A DNA stretch of 34,661 bases from an uncultured Eubacteriales bacterium (GCA_900320085.1 ONRC01000025.1:1-34661); one strand, 5' to 3'. Positions 7,905 through 15,760 are shown, numbered from the stretch's first letter. Numbers and translations: made by a program. The notes: generated from the letters alone by a model not told the origin.

Positions 7905-8320
7905 AAAAGAAGGCCTTTGTTCTTCTTTGGCTGTCCGCGTTTCTTCTTTTGGCGGGATGTCAGAACGCGCAGGTCAATCAGCCGGATATTCCTTTGACGG
8001 AGGCCGCGCGGCAGGCCATGGCCGATCCCGATGCGTACATTCCCTATACGGCGGACGACCTGTATGACATGATCGGCATTTCCCCGGACGACTATACGGA
8101 AGCCGTCTTCTTCAAGGATAAGGATACCCTGAGCGGCCGGGAAATCATCCTGGTTCGCGGAAAGGACGCCCAAAGTATCCCCGGTATCACAAAAGCGCTG
8201 GAACAATATCTGTCCCAGCGCAAAGAAGAAACCAGAAACTATTTGCCGAACGCCTATCGGCTGCTATGCGACGCGGCGGTGCAGGCATCCGGCCTGACGG
8301 TATCCCTGATCATTCAATGA
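7901..8320 (+). CDS. DUF4358 lipoprotein
   Basis: A 139-aa predicted lipoprotein. Signal sequence KKK, then a hydrophobic stretch, and lipobox LLAGC with the acylated Cys at residue 20. The mature part, beginning about residue 45 (YTADDLYDMIGISPDDYTEA, later REIILVRGKD and LEQYLSQR), matches the pattern I know as DUF4358, a family of unknown function in Firmicutes. The start at 7901 overlaps the SGNH stop, with AGGAAG upstream. Co-translation with an SGNH hydrolase suggests that the lipoprotein works with that enzyme at the outer membrane face. Its role is otherwise unknown. Confidence 0.8.
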   Translation: MKKKAFVLLWLSAFLLLAGCQNAQVNQPDIPLTEAARQAMADPDAYIPYTADDLYDMIGISPDDYTEAVFFKDKDTLSGREIILVRGKDAQSIPGITKALEQYLSQRKEETRNYLPNAYRLLCDAAVQASGLTVSLIIQ

Positions 8321-8324
8321 TCCT

Positions 8325-9038
8325 CTATTCCTGCGCGCTTTCCATGCGTTTGATGCGGGAGATGGCGTGGCTGATGGTCAGCAGCGCTTCGTCCGCCCGG
8401 ATCAGTTCAATGGAACCAAACGGCGCGTCCAGCAGCCGTTCCCAAAGAAAGCGCTCCGTTTCGATCAACTGAATCGCCGTGCCGGTGCCGCCGCCGTGCC
8501 GGATGGCAATGGCCTCCCGCATCAGGCGGCGGTATACGGCGGAATAGGCATCCCACAGGATTTCGGGCAGCATGGGGAGGGAAAAATACACCACTCCTTT
8601 TTCTTTCAGGATATCCAGCAGCCGACACATTTCGGGGAAGAATTCCTCCTTCTGCGCGTCCAATACCGCGTCCAGCACCAGCTTGCCGTCCGTCATTCCG
8701 GTGAGCGGCAGCAGCAGCGCCAGCGTTTTTTCCTCGCCATCGCGGAAGGGCATGGCGCAGTACAGCAGGAAGTTGAGCTGCTGCATCGGGCGGTCGTAAT
8801 GCTGAAGCTGATACTTCACATAGCCCGCCGACGCTTTTTGCCGGCACAGCTCGGTCAGCACCTGCAGCTTGGAATCAAAATGATGGTAAAAGCTGCCCTT
8901 GCTGCAATCCAGAGCTTCCAAAAAGTCCTGGATAGTGGTTTTCATATACCCTTTATCGAAAAACAGCTTTTCGGCGGTATCCAGAATCGCCTGTTTTTTC
9001 AAATCGCCTTTCAGCACAGTTTCTTTCCCCCATTGCAT
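8325..9038 (-). CDS. TetR/AcrR family transcriptional regulator
   Basis: A 237-aa one-component regulator. The N-terminal helix-turn-helix is clear at residues 15-60 (ILDTAEKLFFDKGYMKTT, then CSKGSFYHHFDSK). The C-terminal ligand-binding half (about 70-237) has no family match I recognise. The ATG at 9038 shares its A with the TGA stop of the upstream vanW-family gene (TGATG), so it is probably translated from the same message. An alternative TTG sits one codon earlier. It likely responds to a small molecule. Whether it regulates the vanW-family promoter at 10692-10720 cannot be told, although autoregulation of the shared transcript is the simplest model. Confidence 0.9.
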   Translation of the reverse strand: MQWGKETVLKGDLKKQAILDTAEKLFFDKGYMKTTIQDFLEALDCSKGSFYHHFDSKLQVLTELCRQKASAGYVKYQLQHYDRPMQQLNFLLYCAMPFRDGEEKTLALLLPLTGMTDGKLVLDAVLDAQKEEFFPEMCRLLDILKEKGVVYFSLPMLPEILWDAYSAVYRRLMREAIAIRHGGGTGTAIQLIETERFLWERLLDAPFGSIELIRADEALLTISHAISRIKRMESAQE

Positions 9039-10648
9039 CAATTATATTCAATCACCTGCTGGATCATCGGATAGCGGGAAACACACAGCAGCTGCCGCCC
9101 GATCTCCCGTCCGTTCTGCCGGAACACCTGGTAGGTTTCCACGTCATATCCGGTACGGGCCTTGATCTTTTCCCGGTTTGTGCCGTGAGGCAGGGTGGGA
9201 TTGTTTTCATACAGCGCTGTCTGCGGCGGTTCGGTGACGGACACCACATTCGTCACCAGTTCAATGCTCGTGCCCGCGTCCAGGGCGGCGCCGTAGATTT
9301 CCACCGCGCAGGTGCTGTTTTCGCAGTAGGCGACGATAAAAACCGGTGCAGCGCTATCGTTGCGGAATTTGAAATCCAGGTCAGGCCAGTTGACCGTCGC
9401 ATCGCGGCCCGCGTCCACATAGCTGCTGGGCCAGGCGTGAGGCGAGCGCTCCACGATGGCCAGGTTCGCCATGGCCACCGCATTGAACAGCGTGCTCGAC
9501 ACCTGGCACACACCGCCGCCCACCTCGTCGATGGTCGTTCCCCCGGCGATCGCCGCGGCGGGCTGATAGCCCTTTTCCACCGTCCGCTGGCCTGTCGCTT
9601 GGTTAAAGGAGAACGTCTCCCCCGGCATGACGACCGTGCCGTTGACCGCACGAGCCGCCAAAAGGATATTGGTGTTCCGGTTCCTGTCGTTCGTCAGCTG
9701 GGTGGAAAAGTCGGAAACCCGTGTGAACGTGTTCATCAGCTCCACCTTGGTCACCCTGGGCGTCACCGGTTCGGTGGAAGCGGTGATGGTCGCAGTGTAA
9801 ACATGCCTGTCCAGCGCGTCGATGATCTGGCGGTACAAATCCTCCGTGTTCAGCTTGGCGCCTGCCCGCTCATCGGTGAAGGTAAAAACGCGCCTGGCAA
9901 AGTCAAACGTGGCGACCTGAGCGTCCTGCGCGTCGTGGTTGACCCTCGCCTCCACCAGGCGTACGAACGATCTCACGTTTTCCGGGTCGTAGGTAACGCT
10001 CGTATACAGATTGACATGGGACGAGCCGGTGTGATACAGGTGCGCGTAGCGGTAATCAAAAGGTGTGGTGCCGGTGCCGATGGTATCCCGGGAGCCCTGA
10101 CGGCCAATGGCATAGGCTGTATCCAGCACAGCGGAAACATTTCTTTGAATGGGCACCTCGCTGGGGGTGATCGTCCAGGCCAGGCCGTCCACATGCAGCC
10201 GAATCCAAAGCGACTGGTCGGTCTGCTGATTCTGGGCTTTCAGCGCGTTTTCCGCCTCAGCCCGCGTCATGCCGCCGATATGCACGCCATCCACATAGAT
10301 GCCCTGAACAAACGTATCCCGGGCCAGGATCGCGGCCTTCTGCCGAAACGGCGCGTAAGCCTGATACAGCGTCGCTGCATAAAACCCCAGCAGACACAGC
10401 ATTGCGAACGCCAGCATCGCCATCAGCACCCACAGCGCGGTATGCCTCGGTTTGCGCGCCACACCGCCATTGGCCCACTGAGGAATTCTTTGCGCGGGCA
10501 TCGCTTCCCGGACTTCGGTCTGTGCCTGATAGACCTGATCCGGATACGGAGCGCGGCTTTCCGTTATCCGTCGGAAAGTGGTCGGTTCATCTTCGGCAGG
10601 AAACCGTGGGCGCAGCGTTTTTTGTTCGTCCTGTTCTTTTCCAGACAT
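9038..10648 (-). CDS. VanW family membrane-anchored cell-wall protein
   Basis: A 536-aa protein with a cytoplasmic, charged, Pro/Arg-rich N-terminus (1-68), one transmembrane helix (about 71-95), a peptidoglycan-binding-like repeat region (about 115-300), and the VanW domain at about 305-440 with its hallmark GGGVCQVSST (377-386) and the preceding PGETFSFN. The C-terminal 90 residues (SIELVTNVVSVTEPP and onward) look like a G5-type beta module. VanW proteins occur beside vancomycin-resistance genes but are widespread, and their function is unsolved. The ATG at 10648 follows AAAGGA with 7-nt spacing. An earlier in-frame codon at 10768 lies upstream of the promoter and is unlikely. Co-translated with the TetR regulator. 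Confidence 0.88.
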   Translation of the reverse strand: MSGKEQDEQKTLRPRFPAEDEPTTFRRITESRAPYPDQVYQAQTEVREAMPAQRIPQWANGGVARKPRHTALWVLMAMLAFAMLCLLGFYAATLYQAYAPFRQKAAILARDTFVQGIYVDGVHIGGMTRAEAENALKAQNQQTDQSLWIRLHVDGLAWTITPSEVPIQRNVSAVLDTAYAIGRQGSRDTIGTGTTPFDYRYAHLYHTGSSHVNLYTSVTYDPENVRSFVRLVEARVNHDAQDAQVATFDFARRVFTFTDERAGAKLNTEDLYRQIIDALDRHVYTATITASTEPVTPRVTKVELMNTFTRVSDFSTQLTNDRNRNTNILLAARAVNGTVVMPGETFSFNQATGQRTVEKGYQPAAAIAGGTTIDEVGGGVCQVSSTLFNAVAMANLAIVERSPHAWPSSYVDAGRDATVNWPDLDFKFRNDSAAPVFIVAYCENSTCAVEIYGAALDAGTSIELVTNVVSVTEPPQTALYENNPTLPHGTNREKIKARTGYDVETYQVFRQNGREIGRQLLCVSRYPMIQQVIEYN

Positions 10649-10691
10649 CCTGTTTTCCTTTCTCCGCATAAAACAAACCTGATTCTGTTTT

Positions 10692-10720
10692 ATTCTAATC
10701 GGAACAAACTGATTTGTCAA
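10692..10720 (-). promoter_or_regulatory. Strong sigma-A promoter for the vanW-tetR unit
   Basis: On the minus strand: perfect TTGACA (10720-10715), a 17-bp spacer and TAGAAT (10697-10692), 43 nt before the ATG at 10648. One of the best promoters in the window. Confidence 0.8.
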
Positions 10721-10739
10721 TCCGCAGGGCAACAAAATA

Positions 10740-10765
10740 CTCCCTTCTTCCTGAAAAGAAGGGAG
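10740..10765 (-). terminator. Probable terminator after the degV-family gene
   Basis: CTCCCTTCTT (10740-10749) pairs with AAGAAGGGAG (10756-10765) around a 6-nt loop. On the minus strand TATTTTGTT follows. The T-run is interrupted, so efficiency may be modest. Confidence 0.6.
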
Positions 10766-10780
10766 CAATTTGTTCTCTGA

Positions 10781-11659
10781 TCAGATGACGCGTTCCTTAC
10801 CCATGAAGCAGCAGGCCAGGGTGCCGGGCCCGCAGTGGGCGCCGATGACCGGCCCGATGATCTGGATGCGGATGTCCCGAATCTGAGGAATCCGCTGGCG
10901 CAGCATTTCGGCCAGCTTGTCCGCGTCCTCAGGCACGTCGCCCTGCAGAATCAGGATCGTCTGATCCTCAGGATGCTCGATCATTTCCGCGGTGTGCTCC
11001 ACGATGGCGCGCAGGGCTTTTTTCCGCCCCTGTACCTTTTCCACAGGGTCCAGCTTGCCGCCCTTGCCCATGCAGATGATGGGCTTGATGTCCAGCACCG
11101 AGCCAAACAGCGCGCTGGTGGAGGAAATGCGGCCGCCCCGCGCCAGGTATTTCAAGTCGCCCACCGTGAGCCACGCGTGGGAACGCATCCGGTTGTCCAG
11201 CAGCCACTTTTCCACTTCGTCCATGGATTTGCCCTGCTCATACAGCGCGTGAGCATTGAGCACCAGCATCGTCATGGGGCCGGAAATGCTAAGCGTATCC
11301 ACGACGGTAAATTTCCGTTCCGGATATTTTTTCAGCAGCTGTTCCCTGGCTTCGTAAATATTGTTGATCGTAGAACTCATCTGCGAAGAGAAAGCGACGA
11401 ACAACAGATCTTTTTCCTTCAGGATCGGTTCGAAGTAGTCCAGGTAGGTCTCCGTGGGCAGCAAAGAAGTATTCGGGCTGGCGCCTTCCCGCATCCGGCA
11501 GAAAAAATCCTTTTCCACGCCCGCGCGGCCGTTGTCGTCCAGATACTCCTTCCCATCCAGCGTGTAGGGCATACGAACCACGGGGATATGCTTTTCATCA
11601 GCGATGCTGTAAAGCAGGTCGCTGTCGCTGTCCGTCATGAACACGTAGCTCTGTTCCAT
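10781..11659 (-). CDS. DegV family fatty-acid-binding protein
   Basis: A 292-aa DegV protein. This family binds long-chain fatty acids (FakB-like) and, in Firmicutes, presents them to the FakA kinase for phosphorylation into phospholipid. Visible signatures: N-terminal TDSDSDLL, SGPMTMLV, RGGRISSTSALFGSVLDIKPII in the middle, and the C-terminal GPVIGAHCGPGTLACCF. Length fits the family. The start at 11659 is supported by AAAGGAGG upstream. An in-frame ATG eight codons earlier overlaps that ribosome binding site and is rejected. No fakA is in the window. Single-gene unit with its own promoter and terminator. Confidence 0.92.
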   Translation of the reverse strand: MEQSYVFMTDSDSDLLYSIADEKHIPVVRMPYTLDGKEYLDDNGRAGVEKDFFCRMREGASPNTSLLPTETYLDYFEPILKEKDLLFVAFSSQMSSTINNIYEAREQLLKKYPERKFTVVDTLSISGPMTMLVLNAHALYEQGKSMDEVEKWLLDNRMRSHAWLTVGDLKYLARGGRISSTSALFGSVLDIKPIICMGKGGKLDPVEKVQGRKKALRAIVEHTAEMIEHPEDQTILILQGDVPEDADKLAEMLRQRIPQIRDIRIQIIGPVIGAHCGPGTLACCFMGKERVI

Positions 11660-11697
11660 CCCGGCTCTCTCCTCCTTTATCATTCGGATTCAAATTC

Positions 11698-11726
11698 ATT
11701 GTACCTTGTTTTGAAAAAAAAATCAA
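11698..11726 (-). promoter_or_regulatory. Sigma-A-type promoter for the degV-family gene
   Basis: On the minus strand: TTGATT (11726-11721), a 17-bp spacer and TACAAT (11703-11698), 38 nt before the ATG. The spacer contains a run of nine A/T-only bases. Confidence 0.6.
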
Positions 11727-11777
11727 CTGCTTCTCATCTTTTTGTACGGGAAATAATTGAACGTTTGACGCTTCTGC

Positions 11778-12563
11778 TTACAGTTCAGCGCACAGCAGCG
11801 CTTGCATTGTTTTCACCGGCTCCCCTCCGCCGGAGGAGAGCAGCTCCACGCCGCCTGCCGCCTCTGCCGGAGCCAGCAGGTTTTGAGCCTCCAGCCGTCT
11901 GCGCAGCTGCCGCACGGTGCCCCCGTTGCCGTCCAGCAGCGGAACCCCCGGGAAAAAGCCGGCGATGGATTTTTTCAGGAACGAATAATGCGTGCAGCCC
12001 AGCACAATGGCCTCGACCTTTTTGTCCCGGTAAGGCATAAACAGGGTTTCAAAATACCTGTTCAGCGCCGGTCCGTCCAGCTCCCCCCGCTCCACGAATT
12101 CCATCAGGCCGGGGCAAGGCAGCGAAACAACGCCCTTGCCGTACAGGGCGTACAGATGCGCATATTTTTCCCCGGCGATGGTGCCGGGCGTCGCCAGCGA
12201 GAGCACCACCCCGTCGCTGTGCAGCAGGGAAGCAGGCTTGAGCGCCGGTTCCATGGCGATGATCGGAAGATCGGGATACTCCGCCCGAAGATCCGCCGCC
12301 GCCGCGCTGGTGGCCGTATTGCATGCAATCACGATAGCCTTGCACTGCCGCTTTAGCAGCGCTTTCACCACCTGCCGGGACAGCGCCAGCACCGCTTCTT
12401 TTGTTTTTGTGCCATAGGGGGCGTTCTTCGTGTCGCCATAGAAAATGAAGCGCTCGTTGGGCAGCAGCCGCACCGCTTCCCGCAGCACGCTGATGCCGCC
12501 CACGCCGCTGTCAAACATACCGACCGGCGACAGGGCTTCCCCTCTTTCGTTTTCGTTTATCAC
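11778..12563 (-). CDS. murI: Glutamate racemase
   Basis: Cytoplasmic enzyme that interconverts L- and D-glutamate and supplies D-Glu for peptidoglycan precursors. From the GTG at 12563 the product is 261 aa. Family signatures are DSGVGG (18-23), the first catalytic Cys in ACNTATS (C81), and the second in LGCTHYS (C190). Start choice: GTG at 12563 overlaps the TGA of the upstream membrane-protein gene by four bases (GTGA) and has AGGAGC 7 nt upstream. The in-frame ATG at 12590 would lie deeper inside that gene with no ribosome binding site. Translation is therefore coupled to the upstream gene. Confidence 0.94.
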   Translation of the reverse strand: MINENERGEALSPVGMFDSGVGGISVLREAVRLLPNERFIFYGDTKNAPYGTKTKEAVLALSRQVVKALLKRQCKAIVIACNTATSAAAADLRAEYPDLPIIAMEPALKPASLLHSDGVVLSLATPGTIAGEKYAHLYALYGKGVVSLPCPGLMEFVERGELDGPALNRYFETLFMPYRDKKVEAIVLGCTHYSFLKKSIAGFFPGVPLLDGNGGTVRQLRRRLEAQNLLAPAEAAGGVELLSSGGGEPVKTMQALLCAEL

Positions 12564-13153
12564 GTCGTTTGCTCCTGTTCCCGCAGCCAAGCCCGCAGAT
12601 TATCCGATTCCTTCCGTTGGTAAATATAAAACGCGCAGGAAGCCCCGCTGCTGCAATTCACGCGAATCAGCATCCGCCCCGAACCGTCCAGCTGGCCTTC
12701 CGGAATAAACTCCGTCGAACGGATATCCCCTTTGCGAATGGGGCGCGCACAGACGCGCCTGGGTTCGTATTTCCAGCCGTTGGGATAGAAAAGGATCAGC
12801 CAGCCCTCCGTCAGCGCAAAGGAAGGATACAGTTCAAACCGCTTCACCGCGCTCCCGTCGATTTGCCGCATGACATCCTGAGGGTCTCCCAAAGCGCATA
12901 CGGCATCGCCGAAGGGTGTTTTTTTCAGCAGGTTCCGTTCATCCGTCAAAAGGAAGTGTACGCCGAGCAGTCCCAGCACCACCACAATATCCAGCCCGAT
13001 CAGCAGCCACCGGAAGCGTATATCCGCCTCCCGAACACGCATGATGACGCCGATACACGCGAACGCCAGCAGAAACAGCATCGCGGTTCCCGCATACAGG
13101 CGTGAAACACCGCGGTATTCCTTCCGCATTTCCCGGACGCAGAATCCCGTCAT
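12560..13153 (-). CDS. Small two-helix membrane protein of unknown function
   Basis: A 197-aa protein I do not recognise. Two transmembrane helices are visible at residues 21-38 and 49-69, separated by a short basic loop. The remaining 125 residues (FGDAVCALGDPQDVMRQIDG and onward) are soluble, probably cytoplasmic, rich in beta-prone segments such as RFELYPSFALTEGWLILFYPNGW, and end in a charged Arg/Glu-rich tail. The start at 13153 follows AAAGGAAG with a 10-nt spacer. Its TGA overlaps the GTG of murI, so it and the racemase form a coupled pair. That suggests, but does not prove, a cell-envelope role. Confidence 0.75.
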   Translation of the reverse strand: MTGFCVREMRKEYRGVSRLYAGTAMLFLLAFACIGVIMRVREADIRFRWLLIGLDIVVVLGLLGVHFLLTDERNLLKKTPFGDAVCALGDPQDVMRQIDGSAVKRFELYPSFALTEGWLILFYPNGWKYEPRRVCARPIRKGDIRSTEFIPEGQLDGSGRMLIRVNCSSGASCAFYIYQRKESDNLRAWLREQEQTT

Positions 13154-13177
13154 TCGCCTGCACTTCCTTTCACGCAC

Positions 13178-13206
13178 AGTATAGCACAAAAGGAAGCGCG
13201 ATGCAA
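13178..13206 (-). promoter_or_regulatory. Possible promoter for the membrane-protein/murI pair
   Basis: On the minus strand: TTGCAT (13206-13201), a 17-bp spacer and TATACT (13183-13178), 24 nt before the ATG. The -35 is weak and overlaps the last codons of spoIIP. Confidence 0.4.
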
Positions 13207-13210
13207 ACCG

Positions 13211-14017
13211 CTACAGCGTGTCCAGATAATGGCAGATCGCCCGGGCGAGCGGCTCCGCGGCGGCGAGGGCTTCCGGCAGGATATTTTTATTGTTGCCTAC
13301 CTCGATCAGCATACTGGGCGCGGCGGCTTGCTGATTATAACGGCCTGATTTCAGCGACACACCCCGGCAAAGCCCCTCCGCGCGCTCGTTCAGGGCATCG
13401 GAAATGATTTGCGCCACGCGCTGGTTTCCCTCCCAATCGGGCTTTTCATCCAGGCGGCTGCCTGTTCCCTGGCCAATGAGGATCAGTATGCGCGCGGTTT
13501 CCGCCCCATCCACCGCCACGGTGTTGGGCCCGTTTCCCTGGGAATAGGAATCCCGGTGCAGGTCGATGTACAGGTCATACCCTTCCTCCGCCGCTTCCGT
13601 CAAGCCCTCCAGCGAACGCGCGTAAGCGGTGGACAGCCGGGGCATTTCGTAATCGGTCACGTCATGGGTCACAAATACCCCGGCGCTCTGCAAAAGCGTT
13701 TTCAACTCCTCCCCCACCCGCACCACGCTGTACCGATGATCCGCTGTGCGCCATTTTTCCGTCTGAACGTACCGGTTTTCCGGGTCGATCTCGTAGGCCT
13801 CGCAGGTATGGGTATGGTACAGGAACACCCGCTTCTGCCGGCTGCGGACCGCGGAAACCGATATAACCTCCATCCGGAAGTCGGGCGGTGATTCCATTTC
13901 TTCCGATACCGCCGCCAAAGCGCTCCCGGGAAAGACCGTGCCGCCTTGCGCGATGATCCCGGTCAGCAGCGCCGCCCCGCAGACCAGCGTCAGAATACGG
14001 TAGCTTATCCTGTTCAT
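13211..14017 (-). CDS. spoIIP: Stage II sporulation protein P (SpoIIP amidase/endopeptidase)
   Basis: SpoIIP is the zinc amidase/endopeptidase of the DMP complex, which strips peptidoglycan during engulfment of the forespore. This copy is 268 aa, at the short end for the family. Features: N-terminal membrane anchor (about 7-24), VFLYHTHTCEAY with H68 and H70, IDLHRDS (H154), GPNTVAVDG, and the C-terminal YNQQAAAPSMLIEVGNNKN. The ATG at 14017 follows GAGGT at 7 nt, and the GTG three codons earlier overlaps that site. It lies 30 nt downstream of gpr, the same gpr-spoIIP order seen in Bacillus, which supports both calls and indicates a sporulating lineage. Confidence 0.92.
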   Translation of the reverse strand: MNRISYRILTLVCGAALLTGIIAQGGTVFPGSALAAVSEEMESPPDFRMEVISVSAVRSRQKRVFLYHTHTCEAYEIDPENRYVQTEKWRTADHRYSVVRVGEELKTLLQSAGVFVTHDVTDYEMPRLSTAYARSLEGLTEAAEEGYDLYIDLHRDSYSQGNGPNTVAVDGAETARILILIGQGTGSRLDEKPDWEGNQRVAQIISDALNERAEGLCRGVSLKSGRYNQQAAAPSMLIEVGNNKNILPEALAAAEPLARAICHYLDTL

Positions 14018-14047
14018 GCCTGTCACCTCAGAATAGGATATGCCCGT

Positions 14048-14974
14048 TCACGGTTCGTCATGCGAAAGCAGCTGAATTTCTTCCTCCGTCAGCCGTGGCT
14101 GGAACGCCAGATTCAGCCCGTCGGCGATAATGCGGCCGACCCGCCCTACCAATTCGTCCACCTCCCGCGGGGTCACCACCAGATCGCCCATGCCCTGCTC
14201 CGCCAGTTTGTCGATCAGCGTATCCATTGCCTGGGCGTGGGTCCGTTCATCCATACCGATGTCGTTCAGCAGCAAGCTCAGCGCATCCCGGGCAATCACC
14301 GACGCGTACACCACCATCGGTACGCCGATGGCGATGACCGGCACCCCCAGGGTTTCCTTGGTCAGTCCAACGCGGTGATTCCTGACGCCGCTGCCGGGGC
14401 GGATGCCGGTATCGGTGATTTGCACAGTGGTGCAGATGCGGCTGCTTTCCCGCGCGGCCAGGGCGTCAATGGCGATGACGGCAGCGGGATGCGCATGCTC
14501 CACAATTCCCTGTACCACCTCCGCCGTTTCCAGGCCCGTCACCCCCAGCACACCAGGCGCGGCGGCACAAACCCCGCGCAGCCGTCCATGCAGGCTTTCA
14601 TCCGGAATATCCTTCAAATGCCGGGTCACCAGCAAATCCTCCAATACGCGGCTGCCCAGCGCATCGGCGGTCATGGAACGGTTGCCCAGCCCCACCACCA
14701 GCAAATCACCGTTTGGCGGCAGCAGCGTCCGCAATTCCTCGCAAATCGCCCGCGCCATCTCCTTCCTTTCTTCCGGCGGACACCACTTCAAGCCGGGATG
14801 CGCCAAGGTGATATAGTTTCCCCGCGCCTTTTCCAGCGCGCGGGCGGCTTCCTCCGTTTCGATGCGCACATGAGTCTCCTCGATCGCGCCCCGATGCCGG
14901 GAATGGGTGGTAATGCCCGAAAGCCCTGCCGCCATCTCCCGGCTCTCCATTGCCAGGTCGGTACGAAACTGCAT
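14048..14974 (-). CDS. gpr: Germination protease GPR
   Basis: GPR is the aspartic-type endopeptidase that degrades small acid-soluble spore proteins when spores germinate. It is made as a zymogen in the forespore and trimmed at its N-terminus. This 308-aa product begins MQFRTDLAMES, resembling the family's TDLA propeptide region, and contains DLLVVGLGNRSMTADALG, PGVLGVTGLETAEVV, VIAIDALAAR and the GVRNHRVGLTKETLGVPVIAIGVP block. The ATG at 14974 follows GGAGGG at 6 nt. It is cotranscribed with spoIIP. I looked for a clear sigma-G promoter upstream and did not find a convincing one. Confidence 0.94.
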   Translation of the reverse strand: MQFRTDLAMESREMAAGLSGITTHSRHRGAIEETHVRIETEEAARALEKARGNYITLAHPGLKWCPPEERKEMARAICEELRTLLPPNGDLLVVGLGNRSMTADALGSRVLEDLLVTRHLKDIPDESLHGRLRGVCAAAPGVLGVTGLETAEVVQGIVEHAHPAAVIAIDALAARESSRICTTVQITDTGIRPGSGVRNHRVGLTKETLGVPVIAIGVPMVVYASVIARDALSLLLNDIGMDERTHAQAMDTLIDKLAEQGMGDLVVTPREVDELVGRVGRIIADGLNLAFQPRLTEEEIQLLSHDEP

Positions 14975-15051
14975 GGTTTTCCCTCCGCTCAATCAATTTG
15001 TCCTTTTTTATTGTCTGCGCCGAAGGGATCCTCTATCCGTTTTTCGGCATC

Positions 15052-15079
15052 AAAAAACGCCCAGGCAGAAGCCTGAGCG
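15052..15079 (-). terminator. Intrinsic terminator of the zinc-ribbon gene
   Basis: Minus strand: CGCTCAGGC, TTCT loop, GCCTGGGCG (15079-15058, one G-T pair) followed by six Ts (15057-15052). It separates this gene from gpr. Confidence 0.85.
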
Positions 15080-15093
15080 CCTTTGAGCTTGAA

Positions 15094-15378
15094 TTAGTAC
15101 TGGGGACGATTCTTGGCGAAGCATTCACGGCAGTACACGGGCCGATCGCCGCGGGGCTGGAAGGGCACCTGGGTGGTGCAGCCGCAACCGTCGCAGATCA
15201 CTTCGTACATCTGGCGTTCGGTACGGTTGCCGCCATTCTGACGGCGGGCAGCACGGCAGGCGGGGCAGCGGCTGGGCTCATTCTGGAAGCCCTTTTCGGC
15301 GTAGAAAGCCTGCTCGGAAGCGGTGAACACGAATTCGTTGCCGCATTCACGGCAGGTGAGGGTCTTGTCCTGATACAT
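15094..15378 (-). CDS. Double zinc-ribbon protein
   Basis: A 94-aa protein with four CxxC knuckles: C9/C12 and C38/C41 form a first ribbon, C62/C65 and C83/C86 a second. The first half (LTCRECGNEFVFTASEQAFY, then RCPACRAAR) matches the family often annotated as probable zinc-binding domain protein. The second half (CDGCG, then PVYCRECF) is a CxxC-type ribbon found in the same proteins across Firmicutes. The function is unknown. Nucleic-acid or protein binding is likely from the fold. The ATG at 15378 has AGGAGG 9 nt upstream. An in-frame start at 15408 has no such site. A leader of roughly 130 nt precedes it. Confidence 0.88.
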   Translation of the reverse strand: MYQDKTLTCRECGNEFVFTASEQAFYAEKGFQNEPSRCPACRAARRQNGGNRTERQMYEVICDGCGCTTQVPFQPRGDRPVYCRECFAKNRPQY

Positions 15379-15521
15379 GGTTTGAAACCTCCTGATTATT
15401 ATCGCCAAACCGCGTGATACGTTCCCTGTAAGTTTTCCTGGGCTCTGCGCATCCGTCTGCTGACGATGAATGAAACCGGGAGGAATAACTGCGAGATCGA
15501 ATTGGCTTGGTCTTCGGCGGT

Positions 15522-15550
15522 ATTATAACACAGTTTTCCCCTGTTGTATA
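15522..15550 (-). promoter_or_regulatory. Sigma-A-type promoter for the zinc-ribbon gene
   Basis: Minus strand: TATACA (15550-15545), a 17-bp spacer and TATAAT (15527-15522). The implied 5' untranslated region is about 135 nt and is longer than its neighbours'. Confidence 0.55.
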
Positions 15551-15644
15551 GCTTTTTTCAAAAATATTTATGGAAAATTTTTCGTATTCTGTTATCATTC
15601 CCCTTTTTTGCTCTTCTTTTGACAAAAGAAAAGTAAAAAAAGGC

Positions 15645-15673
15645 TTGCAAATCCGATCAATCTGTGTTAAAAT
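15645..15673 (+). promoter_or_regulatory. Sigma-A promoter of rplS
   Basis: TTGCAA (15645-15650), a 17-bp spacer and TAAAAT (15668-15673), preceded by an A-rich tract (15625-15640) resembling an UP element. Transcription would begin near 15680. Confidence 0.7.
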
Positions 15674-15679
15674 AACTGC

Positions 15680-15760
15680 CGTTGTGACTAACGGGCGGTC
15701 CGCTGCGGGCACGAAAGATGGCCACGCATGAACGTCTATGAGGGAAGGAGGACACCATTC
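15680..15760 (+). ncRNA. Probable L19 (rplS) mRNA leader
   Basis: About 80 nt between the promoter and the rplS ATG. It begins with a CGTT / AACG hairpin, followed by a GCGG-type GC-rich segment (15692-15712) and a conserved-looking GAACGTCTATGAGGGAAGGAGG-type end containing the ribosome binding site. Firmicutes are known to carry an autoregulatory L19 leader in this position. I recognise the arrangement and the end block, but I cannot score it against a covariance model. Confidence 0.5.

Noticed and set aside
9185..10780. 531-codon plus-strand frame opposite vanW
   Set aside because: Shadow frame: Arg/His-rich, no motif, spans the vanW promoter.
14990..15051. Sigma-G promoter of gpr
   Set aside because: Partial -35 and -10 resemblances exist on the minus strand, but the spacing does not fit.
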